NCBI GenBank assembly: GCA_002104905.1
Contig: MCFE01000293.1
Span: forward strand, 37,931-101,930
DNA length: 64,000 nt
Reading direction: 5' to 3'
Source of the DNA: Basidiobolus meristosporus CBS 931.73
Taxonomy: Eukaryota > Basidiobolomycota > Basidiobolomycetes > Basidiobolales > Basidiobolaceae
Of the stretch, positions 23,100 to 35,130 are shown one piece after another. The position numbers and the translations under genes were made by a program. The first letter of the stretch is position 1, and each line of letters starts with the position of its first letter. The notes below the pieces were generated by a model. That model had not been told where the DNA came from. It worked only from the letters and a program-made list of their open reading frames with translations, and ran no database searches.

Positions 23100-23903
23100 T
23101 GTGGTAGGGTAAACATATCTCCCACAGACAAGATTACTCATATAGTCATTATGATATACTTATCCATATTTTATCTTATCAATATTATCCCATTCTTCTT
23201 TTGCCCATATTATCAGTATTATCCCCATATTATGTTTACCCTGATTGGTTATTAGCATTAGTTATCCCAGATGTTATTCAGCTTTGTGATCAGTAGATGT
23301 ATCTATATAAGGCAAGTACCCGCGTCAGTACCTGTGACACATGACCTAGGTCTGTGTTACCATCCCTACCATTTCAATACCATATATGGTATTTCTATGT
23401 TGCACAGGTTTCAGACTACTGATTCCTGCTTGGTTGAAAGTGCTGTGCCTTTTAGAACCTTCCAGGACATTCTTGGCATATTTTTAGCTCATAGTGATGT
23501 CATCAAGAATTCCACTGATACCTAGAATCTTCTAGAACCTTGTCATTAGTAATCACTTGGCAATCAGGAAAAGTATTTAAGGGAAAGCAATCCCTCATCA
23601 ATAAATCATCCCTTCTATCAGTAACACTTCTACCTTATTGATTAGCAGTTGATCACTGCACCTGCCTTCAACAGTAAATCTCAGACCTGCAATCAAGGAG
23701 CTTTTCAGGGTAGTGCGCAAGACACACAGAGGCCTTTGGAGACACTTGGAGCACCTAGGAAGCTATAGAAGCAGGAGCTTTTACCATAGTGGCATATTGA
23801 CAAAGACAACAGCAGTTTAGACACAGAGGTTATTGCACCCATCAGACACCTCACACACCTTGAGTTGTGTAGTTTCTCCCAGGAGTACCTCTACACCACC
23901 ACA
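23100..23903 (+). repeat. LTR804 copy 1, 804 bp, TSD GCGC
   Basis: Begins TGTGGTAGGGTAAAC and ends CACCACCACA, with GCGC duplicated exactly at 23096-23099 and 23904-23907. A TATATAAGG near 23303 and AATAAATC near 23609 have the spacing of an LTR promoter and polyadenylation site. It is almost identical along its length to 46472-47275. No coding region. Confidence 0.8.
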
Positions 23904-23944
23904 GCGCACTCATCATTATTGCACTCAATGGCTTCATGGATCTT

Positions 23945-24256
23945 CAATGTTACTGTATCCATTCTCTGCTCCATCTTGCATGGTGTGTGGAGAATATTGG
24001 GCCTTGCTTCACCTTTTGGGAGTTTCCTATGGAGCTGATATGTGGGGAGATAGGAAGACAAGTCAAGTTGCAGGTACTACCATATCCTAATCTCATTACT
24101 TATATTGCCTTCAATTCTGTCATGGATGTGATGAGTTGGCACATAGAGGACAGCCAGGAAGAGTTGGAAGATACTGAGGACAAATGTGCACTTGGAGACA
24201 CCTATGCCTATGACATTAAGAAGCTAAGCAGCCCCAATGTGTGGGTAATCAGCTAA
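23945..24256 (+). pseudogene. DT1-3 tnp2 transposase C-terminal fragment
   Basis: Frame 23936-24256 contains CIHSLLHLAWCVENIGPCFT, FWEFPMELICGEIGRQVK and VMDVMSWHIEDSQEELEDTE, matching 56660-56970. It is fused to ORF1 antisense sequence at its left by the internal deletion. Confidence 0.7.
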
Positions 24257-25189
24257 GTAATGCAAAGATGAGTTGGGTGCAACAAGTAGCTGATTTCTAT
24301 TAAGAAGACTCTAACAAGGTTTGCCGGATTTCTCTTTGTTACAAGCCAACTTCTACACCATTCAATACAGAATTTGCACAAACAAAAGCCAGAGCACACA
24401 TACAAGGGGGATTTGAGTCCAGCTGGGAGAAGGAATATATTGGCTAAATACCAAGAAGCTCTTTGTGTATATTCAGGAGGTATTCATAGCAGAAGTGGCA
24501 ACAATCTAGTATATGTTTACTAGGTGTATATGTTACCAGCAATACAGGGTATATGACAACTTTGCAAGTATCACACCGAAAAGCTGTAAAGTTGAGGTGA
24601 TAGAAGTATGTCAATTATGACAGATGTGCATGTTGGTAGAGGTTAGTCAGCAGGAGGCTATATTTTTTTAATTGAACTATATGTGGAATACCCAAGCTAG
24701 CAGTTGGTAAGCAAATAAACGGGGGGTGATTCATCAGCGGAATATATCAGTTGCACAAGGGGAGGTAGAAAAAGGAAGTACCATTTGGTAAGTGGGTACA
24801 GTGGCAATATACAGAACCAGCTGTAGGCCATCATATTGCCAATGTAATGCCATTAGAGCAAAATTACCATTACATCAAAAAACCGTCAAGTTTCTTGCCA
24901 TTTAAGGCAATTGGATGTCCTGGCTGGTTGGATCCACTTAAAATAGTTGTAGAGCGCTAAAAGACCGCAAAAACACCTTGCAATTTTTGTCACAGCACCA
25001 ATCAAAAATTGTCAAGTTTGATCCCTATATTTGGTAGTAAGATTAGCAAAACACTGTTGTGATCTCATGATGAAATTGTCAAGAGGGTCACTAATTCCAA
25101 GTTGCTGGTTCTATGACAGTCTCTTGATGGGATCCTGAAGGCTGATCCAGATTGGATCTGCATGTGGGACCAAATATTTTTTCATAGGG

Positions 25190-26179
25190 TACTTGGGTTT
25201 TGTCATTACTCTAATGTGAATGGGAGCAAAGCCACATGCTTGTCAAAGGAAACCTATTGAGCTGCAATCCCCAACAAAGTTGGGGTCTTAACCGAAGTAT
25301 GTGCCAGGATTAGTGTCCTTAGAGATGACAATGTATTAAAGCTTCCAAAGACAAAACAGCTGTACACTCTACTTGCAGGGACCTGATAAGAATGCAGCTG
25401 AGATCAATAGTTACAAAGACAAAATGTCATCTCTGCATGTACAAGAACAAATTGTGAAGGAATCAAATATATATGAATAGATGCCTACTTTAAGCATTCC
25501 TCCCAAGTAATGCCTTCCTGGTTGGTTGGCTGACAGCAGAGCCTTGTGAGAGTGTCCTGTGGTCTGGACCAGACGTTTACATAGCAGCAGGTAGCAGTGA
25601 TCTCACTACTTAACAAGTTGGTATATTAATAAAGTGGATGAAGGCTTATTGTTGGGGACTGCCTTCTCTGTGTACTTTTGTCACTGGTTAAGTGATTACT
25701 AATTATGGTGCTCCAGAAAGTTCCAGAGATCAACAGAATTCTTAGTGACATCAAACTGAGCAAAGATTGCTCTAAGTAGATGCCAGAAGACTCTAAGAGG
25801 CACAGCACCTGCAACTAATCAGGGTTCAGTACTTTAAGACATGTATACAACAGGGTTACAATGTATGGAACAGAAATAGTATGAATAGTGTCATGCTTTG
25901 GTCATATGCCAGAGGTTCTGGTGTGGGTGCTTGCCTAATATAGCAGCACTTACATCTAGTAATATGACATAAAGTGAGGAATAGCTTATGCAATAAAGTA
26001 AGCAGGTATTATTGTTATCTGGTGTATGAGATAGTACTGACCAGATAAGATAATACAATAAAACTAAGATAAGAGTAGTAAAGAAATAGGGGAGTAGAAA
26101 ATATTGGAGTGAGCATCTCTGTCTGTGGGTGTTACTGTGACCCCACTGCAGCAGGAACCTTATGACTTGGTGCTGTTGT
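25190..26179. repeat. Mixed repeat debris: inverted LTR804 relic and unassigned sequence
   Basis: 25220-25500 is the inverse of about 20755-21070. 25500-25850 on the minus strand follows LTR804: AGGTGCTGTGCCTCTTAGAG, then AATCACTTAACCAG, then AATAAGCC. 25860-26179 matches nothing I can place. No genes seen. Confidence 0.45.
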
Positions 26180-26532
26180 TCATTCACTGGTTTCTATATG
26201 TCCTGGCCTTCAGCTGGCACTGCAAGGTCTAGCACCTCATCTGCCAGTCTTTGCAGTAAACTCTTGGACTATTAAAGTGCATTATCCTAAGCACTGCTCT
26301 TCAAGAAGTGTTCCAACCATTTGCCATGCCTGTTATTGCCCCAAAACTCTGCTGCAGGCTTTGCAATGGTCTTTCAAGCTGATAATACTGTTGCTTAGTC
26401 TGTCAGCAAGATCTCCACCCTGTCCACAATTGAGGATGTGAAGGCTAGGACATATAAATTGCATTGATCTGCAAGCTCATCTACATCACTTTAGTGTTGG
26501 TCAACTGGCCGCACTTCCAACTCTTGAGAAAA
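26180..26532 (-). repeat. DT1 ORF1 3' fragment
   Basis: Matches DT1-6 49270-49660 (TTCAGCTGGCAC, CTCATCTGCCAGTCTTTGCA, TCTTGAGAAAA). Truncated on the left. CopA-3 begins at 26533. An inverted near-copy including the start of that LTR lies at 41546-41980. Confidence 0.65.
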
Positions 26533-27945
26533 TGTTGCAAAGCTTGTAACTCCACCTAAATATTGACCTAGCTTAGTCACTCAGACCATTACCTTCTAGT
26601 CCTGGAGAATTCTGACAAAATTCTTTGTTGGGATTTACTTACAATGTTTTTGCCACACTATCAGGTGCCCTGAACATGAAAATTTTCAAAGTTGTCCGGG
26701 CAGCATCAAAATTTACACACAGGCTCTTGAGACCTTCCTAATCCTATTGTATGTGTCTGCTATGCCAAGACCATGTAAAAGTATTATCACAACTTTTACA
26801 TTCAATAAATCAGTAAGTGAAAAGCACATGTCATGCCTCTCCCAATCACTTCCAATATCTACAAGATGCTCACAAGAGTCATGAGCCCTAAGCAGTCACT
26901 CTCTGCAATATCTAATGCTGCTACACTGAGGTTGTTTCCACTACTGAAAAGTGGGATGGATCTAACTACCAAGTGGACAAAGTGAAGATGAACATGCTGC
27001 TACAAGAAAGAGGCCTTTACAATATTCTCATGGGAGAAAAATACCCTCCCAAGAACATGGGACAGGAAGCCCTTAAATACCAGAAGAAAGAGCCAAGTGC
27101 CTGTAATTGAAATTGCCTTGGTGTCAAAGACAAAATTCTATCTAATGCTCAAGAGCAAAAATGGCAAAGAATGCCTATAAAGTATCAGAAGAAGCCATCA
27201 GTCATGCTCAGCTGCTAAGAAAATGTATCTTGGATGATAACTTCTTTACTACAAAGATGCCACCAAGCAAATTAATGAGAATCTAGTCAACATGGTTACC
27301 TAGCAGGTGAATGAAATGGAATCTGTGGGTGTACCAACTACTGATGAGTATGTGCTCATTGCCATCCTGAATAGCCAGATAGACAAGCTTCAGGGCCTGG
27401 TAACAACCTCAGAGTCCAGAGCTGATGATTCAACTGTAAATTTTGCATATGGATGGCTCCTGCATGAAGAATTATGAAAATCAAGTGCTGATAAGAAGAA
27501 AGAAGAAAATGCTTCAATAGGCAGTGGTAAACAACCATCAAGAGACTCAAGACCCTTTATAGACATCAGCAACCTGCTTTGCAACTGCCACAAAAGGAAA
27601 GGACACACATCAGAACCAGTGTCACAAAAAGAAAGATAATCTGCAAAAGAAGCCTGAATTTGAAAATGCTGAAACAACTGCAGATAGACTATTCATACCT
27701 GCACTAAATATTACCACAAACAAGGATTCTCAGACATGGTACATTAACTCTGGAGCATCTCAACACTTTATACACCAAAAAGAGCTTTTCACCCAATACC
27801 AAGAAATTCCAATTAAAAAGACTTCCATGATTGACAATGAAACACTTGATGCAGTGGGAGAAGAAACTATCCAAATATGCCTTAGAAGCAGTGAAGGAAG
27901 CCATACACTGACCTTTGAAGAAATATTCAATTACCAGAAATAGCC
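26533..27945 (+). mobile_element. CopA-3: 5' LTR plus gag, truncated
   Basis: LTR 26533-26876 (TGTTGCAAAGCTTGT...CTCACAAGA), then the primer site and gag ATG (TCATGAGCCC, ATG at 26881). The gag through protease region is badly broken (zinc knuckle and GASQHF equivalents near 27575 and 27755). The homology stops near 27945 inside the pre-integrase region and DT1 sequence follows. No 3' LTR and no TSD. Confidence 0.75.
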
Positions 27946-27956
27946 TAAGGGCATTG

Positions 27957-29391
27957 CAAACTCACCTGCCTCAGTTTGCACTGGGCAACCAGTACAGCTA
28001 GGTGCCTTAACAGAAGTATCAAGCAGCTGGCAAGAAGTTGCTAGTACAGTAGTGACTGATGAATAGTCAAATATCATTTGGGTGCCAAAACACTGGTCAT
28101 GAACCTGGTAATACATACTATGCTGTCTGTGTGCTTCATGGCTGAGAGGCTTGCTACAATAGCCACATGGTCATTTTCTCTTCTCTTATGGCATTGAATT
28201 AAAGTAGTCATGTCTATGGGGTAAACAGTCTGACACTCAACAACATAACACTATTTTATCAATTTTTTTTCAATACCAATGTGAATTTAAGACAGTCTTG
28301 TATTTGAGACATTGTGCCTCCATGAATGTAAGATTCAATGATAGCCTGCCATAGTAAGGATTGCAAATAAAGTTGTGGCACCACATACACATGTATATGT
28401 ACCCCATTTCCCCTTTGGTTTGACTCACTTCCACAAAGTGCGGTCAAAAAATAAAGAAAAGTTTTTAGTTTCCCAACCAACCTTGCCACTGACAGCAGCC
28501 AAAGAATGGTTAGACAACAACTTGCTTTGACATTCTGTGCAACAAGCAGGGCTACAACCAAACAGGCCCTGTAGGCAGTATGTGCACTAAAGGGTAATAA
28601 TGCCAACTCCTCAGGCTCTCAGCCAGGTATGCAATTGGGAATCTCTATGGATCTGCAAGCTGGACTTATTGCTGAGGCAGACCAGAATGTGGCAAAAGCA
28701 GTATCATCAGTTGAAGACCAGCAGGTAGTTGCCATAACATCACCACCACCCATATTGGCAAGTATATTCTCTGCTCATGCCAAAGCATTAATGAGGCAAT
28801 TAGGTGCAATGGTTCATAGGATAGATGCAATGGCCCAGATAAATCAGGAAATAGTCCAGAAACAGGATAAGCAGATAAAAGGTGCATATAAATCAATATT
28901 CCAGGTTGAGAAAGCAGTATCTTTGCTGCAAAGCGGGAATTCAATTAGCTCAATGTCATAGCCTAGAATTGAGCCATCTTCCAATATAACAGCAGAGCAA
29001 GACACTACAGTCTTTGAAGCACAGCAACAGTGCCCAGAGATAAAGCCCGGAGAAAAACCTATCACAGCATGGGAGGGAGAAGCCACAGTGTTTACACTAA
29101 AGGCTAAAAATCAAAAGATATTGGAGATCTGTGAAGTCACCAAGTGTTGTGATGAAGAGTGAGCTAAAACTCAAAAGGCTGTTGGAAGTCTAGCACACCA
29201 ACACCTTGAAGCCAGCATACCATGGAACCATCAGGAGCTCAAGGCCAAGCAGGATGCACTTGACCTGTTCCATAAGCATTATCTGGAACTCAAACAATCA
29301 AACAGATTTTGGACCAGCATTGGTATGCTAAAAAAGTATTTCAAGAATAGTAGAAACTCTCAGAGGCAGAGAAACAAGGATGGAATGGCTA
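27957..29391 (-). mobile_element. Inverted DT1 fragment with ORF1 N-terminal half on plus strand
   Basis: 27957-28250 matches the inverse of DT1-6 54700-55000 (the region before tnp2). 28300-28620 is the ORF1 leader. 28629-28961 (+) encodes ORF1 residues including EADQNVAKAVSSVEDQQVVA, AHAKALMRQLGAMVHRIDAM and SIFQVEKAVSLLQSGNS. Broken frames continue to 29391, where a GypA LTR begins. The heptad-like hydrophobic spacing around MRQLGAMVHRIDAMAQ suggests a coiled coil. Confidence 0.65.
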
Positions 29392-30031
29392 AGTTACAAG
29401 TCTTGGTGTAAGAGTTGTAGAGGAATAGGGAGTTTAGCTAGCATTGCATTCACTGGAACTTGAACTGATTTTTACTGAGGTTCCAGCAGCTCCTTATATA
29501 CATTTTGCCAGATCAATTGCTGACTAATTGTACTTCTTATTGTAGGCTGTGGCTGGCAACTCATTTGATCGCATCATCATCACCCAATAAAATCCTACTC
29601 CATATATCTATATCAGTCTGATAAGGACCTACTAATTCATTTGCTGACTAATGCTACTGATTTGATAGATATTACTGATATACTGAAAAGCTAAACATAT
29701 AACTAATTGATTTGACTAAAAACTGATCTGACCTAAGCATTTAAGCAGTAAACTATAACAACATCCCCTACTAAAGTTGAGAGGGTTCTCCTGAATCTCT
29801 TTTCTTGTGATGCCAATATCTTTATGGTTCAGTATTATCAGCAAGTCTGGCAAGCTTGAGTGTGTCACTATGCACTGAGTCTTCCTGGACATTCCCTTGT
29901 TTGTCCACTAGTTGGTAAGATGCAAATGAACATTCTCTGATGATCTTAAATGGTCCTGTCCATTGTAACTCAAACTTCTTCCAAGTGTTGTTTCTTAGCA
30001 ATACAAAGTTCCCAGCCGTCAATGATTCTGG
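29392..30031 (-). mobile_element. Older GypA remnant: integrase tail and 3' LTR
   Basis: In sense (minus), 30022-29822 encodes the integrase C-terminus (NFVLLRNNTWKKFELQWTGP, SYQLVDKQGN, VHSDTLKLARL), with the GPF/Y-type module of Ty3/gypsy integrases. A polypurine tract AGTAGGGGATG follows, then an LTR at 29760-29392. The frame is cut at 30032 by the LTR of the next GypA copy. Confidence 0.75.
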
Positions 30032-30399
30032 TGTTACAAGTCTTGGTATAAGAGTTGTAGAGGAATAAGGAGTTTAGCTAGTATGTATTCACTAAAACTT
30101 GAACTGATCTTTATTGTGGTTAGAGCAGCTCCTTATATACATTTTTCCAGATCAATTGCTGACTAATTGTATTTCCTAATGTAGGTTGCGGCTGATGACT
30201 CATTTAATTGCATCATCATCACCCAATAAGATCCTACTTAATATATCTATTTCTGTCTGATAAGGATCTCCTGATTCATTTGCATACTAATGTTACTGAT
30301 TTGATATATAATACTGATATACTGAAAAGCTAAACATATAACTAATTGATTTGACTAAAAACTGATCTAACTTAAACATTCAAGTGGCAGATCATAGCA
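30032..30399 (-). repeat. GypA-1 3' LTR
   Basis: About 368 bp. In sense it is preceded by the purine tract AGTAGGGGAGAA and ends CAAGACTTGTAACA at 30032. The ends are the inverted pair TGTTA/TAACA seen in the solo copy at 44639-45006, although the first bases are mutated here. Confidence 0.85.
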
Positions 30400-30546
30400 T
30401 TCTCCCCTACTAAAGTTGAGAGGGTTCTCCTGAATCTCTTTTCTAGTGATAACAATATCTTGATGGTTCAGAATTGTCAGCAAGTCTTGGAAGCTTGAGT
30501 CTGTCTCTACAAACTAAATCTTCCAAGATAATCCCTTGTTTATTCA

Positions 30547-33217
30547 CTAGTTGGTAAGTTGCAAATGGACATTCTCTGATGATCTTGAATGGTCCTGTTC
30601 ATTGTGGCTCAAACTTTTCCAAGTGTTGTTTCTTAGCAATACAAAGTTCCCTACTGTCAATGCTTCTGGTGCTATAGTCTTATCAAATCTCTGCTTCATC
30701 TTTTCTGCACTTTGAGATACTTTGGCCTGTGCCTCTTGTTGTCTTTGTTCCAAATGCTGGTGTCTACTGGGCTGACCAAGTTCATCTTCTAAGGCATCTG
30801 TAGGCTTAGGTTGTGTGAGATCTCCTGGAATCCTTGGTTCACATCCATATACTAAGTAAAACGTTGATTGTTGGGTAGTGTTGTGCACTCTAACTCTGCA
30901 GGCAAAAAGTGCTTAGTCTATATACTCATCCCATCTACTGACAGCTACATTTGCATACTTGGTCAGCATTTTTCTAAATAATCCATTAAAGCGGACAGTG
31001 ACTCCATTAGTTCTGGGGTGATGTGCCAAGTTTTTGAAGTGTTTAATCTGTTGCATTTCCAGGTAAGCCTCTAATGTCTTTGCAATAAAGTTTGCTCCTC
31101 TATCAGATAAGATCTCCACAGGGCATCCAAACTTCATTGGGATCTCATGGTAAATGAAACTTGCAACTTCTTGTTCACTGGCTATTGGTACAGCTTTAGC
31201 CACTGGCCATCTAGTGGCATGGTCAATTGCTACTAGGATCTGACGGTTGCATCTCCTAGTGGTTGGCAGCCTTCCAATAAAGTCAATTCCCTATCTTTCA
31301 AATGGTCTGACAGGCTCCAAAGGGATGAGTTTGGCAATTCTTTGTAGCTAGCCTCGATTGATTTGGCAGTTTGGGCATGTTTTCACTAGCTTCTCAATAT
31401 CTTGTTTCATTCTGGGCCACCATGCTCTGGCTTTCACAAGGCTATAGGTTCCTTCAATCCCAAGATGTCCATATCCATTGTGTAGCTTATGTATTAAATC
31501 CAGGCAAGCAACATAAGGACAATAGACAATAGGGCTTCCATCAACAATTTGGTAGAGTGTTTCATCCTGTACAACAAATTTGCTGGCTTCATCCCGGATT
31601 ATCTTCTTTATCTCTTCATCCACCTGATTAGGAATGGCTTGGTCCTCCAAGTATTGTGGTAATAAGCTAGGCCAATCCAATTCATGCACCAAGTTGAGTT
31701 GTGCAACTTGATCAAATCTCAATAAGGCATTGGCAAGTGTGTTGTTTTTCCAGGGCTGTAGACAATCTCCAAGTCAAATTGCTGAATGTATTCACTTCAT
31801 CTTGTCATTCTTCTAGAGAGAACCTTCTGAGTAAATAAATACTTGAGGGTGGCATGATCAGTCTTCACAGTGCATTTGACTCCTTCAGTATAGCATCTCC
31901 ATGTCTTCCAACAGTGTATTATAGCAAGCATCTCCTTCTCATGGACTGGATAGTTTTGTTCTGCTGAGTTCAGTTTCTTGGATTCAAAGACAACAGGGTA
32001 GTCCTTTCCTTTGTGTTCTTGGCTCAACACTCCACCAATTGCATAATCTAAAGCATCTGTGCACAGAGTGAACTCATTTCTGAAGTCTGGTATTCTTAAG
32101 CTTGGAAGCATAGCAAGTTCATTCCTGAGCATCTGGATGGCAGTCTCACAAGCTATGTCCCACTTGTAGCTATTGTCTTTCTTGAAGATATCAGTTAAAG
32201 GGGCTGTAATACTTCAAAAGACTTGACAAATCTCCAATAATAGGAAACCATTCCAAGGAATGATCTGAGCTCTGATATGCTATGGGGCTGCTTCAGATTC
32301 TTGATTACTTCCACCTTCCTAGGGTCTAAGGTTACTCCTGTGCTAGTCACTATGTGTCCCAGATATTCAACATGTTCCTTAAAGAATTCACACTTGGGTA
32401 GCTTGCCATAGAGCTTGTTCTCTCTTAGCTTCTTCAAGACCTTTTCAATGTGCACCAAGTGATCCACTTCTGTCTTGCTGTATATCAGTACATCATCTAG
32501 GTGGATTATGACAAACATGTCTAAGTACTCCTGGAAGACAGTCTGCATCAGGGTCATGAATGATGCAGGGGCATTGGTAAGGCCAAAACTCATGACTAAG
32601 AACTTGTAATGTTCATATCTGGTCCTGAATGCTGTCTTAGGGATATCCTCTGGTTTCACCCTAATCTAGTTGTATCCTGACATGAGGTCAATCTTGCTGA
32701 ATATGGTGGCTCCATTAAGTTGCTCCAAAAGCTCATCAATCTAAGGTATAGGGTACAAATTCTTGATGGTAACTGAGTTGAGGGCTCTGTGGTCAATGCA
32801 CATCCTAAGTGTTTCATCCTTCTTCTTCACAAAAAGTACTGGTGCTCCCAAGGTGACTTGCTGGGTCTGATGTATCCTTGCGCCAATAGCTGATTAATTT
32901 GTCTCTTCATTTCCTCCAATTCCAATGGACTCATTCTGTAAGGTGTCTTGCTCACTGGTGGGCTATCTCCTGTGTCAATGGCATGATCCATGTCTCTGAC
33001 TGGTGGTAGGCTTACAAGCTCATCTGGAAACACAACTGAATATTTCTTCAAGAGAGTCTGGACCTGCTGGGGTGCTGAGGTAGAGGAATCCTACTGTAAT
33101 ACCGCCATGAGGAACATCTGGGTACCTTTTCTAAGTGCTCTACAGAGCTGGGTCTTGCTAAGTTCACTTGTCTCACATATACTGGAATTGACTAAGTTGA
33201 AATCCAGCCTGGCAGGT
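30547..33217 (-). pseudogene. GypA-1 Pol: RT, RNase H, integrase
   Basis: In sense order: RT N-terminus 33051-32827 (VVFPDELVSLPPVRDMDHAI, TPYRMSPLELEEMKRQ), RT palm 32659-32195 (FRTRYEHYKFLVMSFGLTNA, HLDDVLIYS, FLGMVSYY), RNase H 32132-31797 (FTLCTDALDYAIGGVL; EKEMLAI), integrase zinc-binding region 31722-31348 (GHLGIEGT; CPNCQ), core 31203-30913 (LSDRGANFIAK) and C-terminus 30888-30547. This is the Ty3/gypsy order. Several stops and frameshifts separate the blocks. Upstream it joins, across the DT2-1 insertion, to Gag-protease at 35956. Confidence 0.85.
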
Positions 33218-33642
33218 AATAGACTTGTTCCATTGTACCATGCCAGGGCATGCAGCGCAATTCACAGTTGTAAAGAACAATTGGGCGCGCTATAATAGCT
33301 ACAGGAAGGCAGGATTGTTCTTGGACAATTTTGCACTATGCGGGACAATCTTGCACACTATGGCACAATCTGACACAATGAGGTTGGCACGGATGATTGC
33401 ACCAACTTGTAATGTTTGCATCATGTGTGCAATTGGATACCACTATTATGGCAGGTAAAATCTGGTATTTGGATATGTTTCTTTAATGTAAATGGAAATA
33501 AATGTGTATCACACTATAAACTACACTGATACTTACCATTTTGGTTACCCTCACTCCAATTGGACGGCATCTCAGTGGTTAATTGGTCCAAAAGTATCTG
33601 AAGCTGCCAGTCCCCAATTGGCTCATTGACTACTGAAAAAGC

Positions 33643-34011
33643 TGTTGCAACTTAAGAAGTGATTTGGATATAAGGAACTTATCAAGAAATAGTGATAATA
33701 GTTGAACTGTTGTTTATTCATAAAGAAGCTCAGTATTTATACCTTTGTAGAAGTAATACAGCTGCAACACTAAGTAGGGAGGGTTTCTCAATATTCAGGA
33801 GCATTCTGTAACAGTTTCAGGGTTAGTACATAATGTTTGGTAATAGTGCTAATTTGATCCTGACTATAGGGGAATAATCATAAGATCATATATCTGGAGA
33901 AAGTGGCAAAGTTAAGGCAGTAAATGAGACCTACAATGACTAAGACTAGCCTAGAATTGTTAAGTAAATTTTTAGCTGCTGAATGATACCAAATAGTCCA
34001 ATATTTCAACA
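33643..34011 (-). repeat. CopB solo LTR in DT2-1, TSD AAAGC
   Basis: 369 bp, minus orientation, TGTTGCAACTTAAG...ATATTTCAACA on the plus strand. AAAGC is exactly duplicated at 33638-33642 and 34012-34016. Confidence 0.92.
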
Positions 34012-34336
34012 AAAGCTACCTGATTTGCCATCAAATATCCCATTTTGCCCATTGAGCAAGTAAATCCCTGATTCTGGTGATTGGACAAGGTGTCATAGCT
34101 AGCACGTGAGCAATTGTGTAGGTGCAAAACAGATCCAATAGCTGCACTGGTGTTACAGATGACGTATATATATGCAAGGTGTTTATTTATAGGGGTTCTG
34201 TCTCAAATGTGAGACAACCTTGATATTACGCATATTAAAAATTTGATGATCACTGATTTGCAATGGCTTGATTGGGATTGCAAAAAAAATGGGTTGTTGG
34301 GATCATTACAAATGTGAGCAATTCAAAGCCATTGCA

Positions 34337-35130
34337 TCATCTTCTCCTGGGTTTTTTTCTCACAGGGATTACTACTGAAGCATATGGTAGTGACTCACTT
34401 TGCACACCTATACTACTTCCTGGCTGACTATCATCTTGGCTACATGTGTATTTGTAGTCAGTATTTTGCCTCTTAGTTGATGAGTGCAATGCTGCAGCTT
34501 GGCCGCACTGAATTGCTCCGGCTGTACCAGCTAGACCGGCCTGTAGGGCCACGCGCTGATGTGTTCTTTTACTTGCTAAGGGCTCTGGTGGTTGAGGCAC
34601 TTCATGTTGGTCATCATCAGTCAGTTCACCACAAGTAACTTGCTGATGATCAGGCAAAATGGCATGCGCAGGCGCGCCTTGACGCGTTGAGATAGCCCTT
34701 GGCTGAGTTCAATGTAATGCTGCATGTTGATGCAACTTGGTCTGCTCCAATGGACTTGTGTCTAAATGAGCAGTTTGGCAAGTTTTTGTGTTTTGCTTTG
34801 AAGCGCGCGCATTGACTCAATGTGGGGCATTCTGGTAAAGGGTGTTGGCGTGGTCTGGACTGACGTGCACCAGCATGCTGTGGTTGCAAGAGATGGTAGG
34901 AAATCCAGCAAGGTGTGCTGGCGCAATCTGGACAATGTTGCTTGCGGTCTGTATTCTTCCTCCTGAAGCTCACCATCTGATTCCTCAACGTATTCACTTA
35001 CCCTCTGTCTGATACTTTGGAGCTGTTGCCTGGATGAGTCCTGTGTATATTGCTCTTGGAAGCCACTTAGCTCTACTAATATATCACGTGGTACATTAGT
35101 CATTTGAGGCAAAAACTCATGGAGAACCAC
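34337..35130 (-). pseudogene. DT2-1 ORF2, unknown function
   Basis: Two open blocks in sense. 35130-34762 carries EFLPQMTNVPRDILVELSGF, then a Gln/Glu-rich QSIRQRVSEYVEESDGELQE. 34657-34337 ends in a Ser-rich, basic tail (VIPVRKKPRRR). The blocks are in different frames, so either a frameshift or an unrecognised intron lies between. The basic C-terminus and acidic middle suggest a nuclear DNA-associated partner of the transposase, as the second protein of Harbinger elements is; that is inference. Confidence 0.5.

Larger units (their letters stand above)
21164..25189 (+). mobile_element. DT1-3: internally deleted DT1 copy with two nested LTRs
   Basis: Left part (21164-23945) is DT1 left flank and ORF1 on the minus strand. 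At about 23945 it jumps to the last part of the tnp2 gene and continues to the right terminus TTTTTTCATAGGG at 25189, followed by TAC. The transposase 5' half and the promoter region are therefore deleted. A CopA solo LTR and an LTR804 are inserted in it. The left terminus is lost at the LTR804 relic. Confidence 0.7.

Noticed and set aside
32990-33458. Plus-strand frames over the gypsy RT/DT2-1 junction
   Set aside because: They cross an element boundary and are antisense to the gypsy pol gene.
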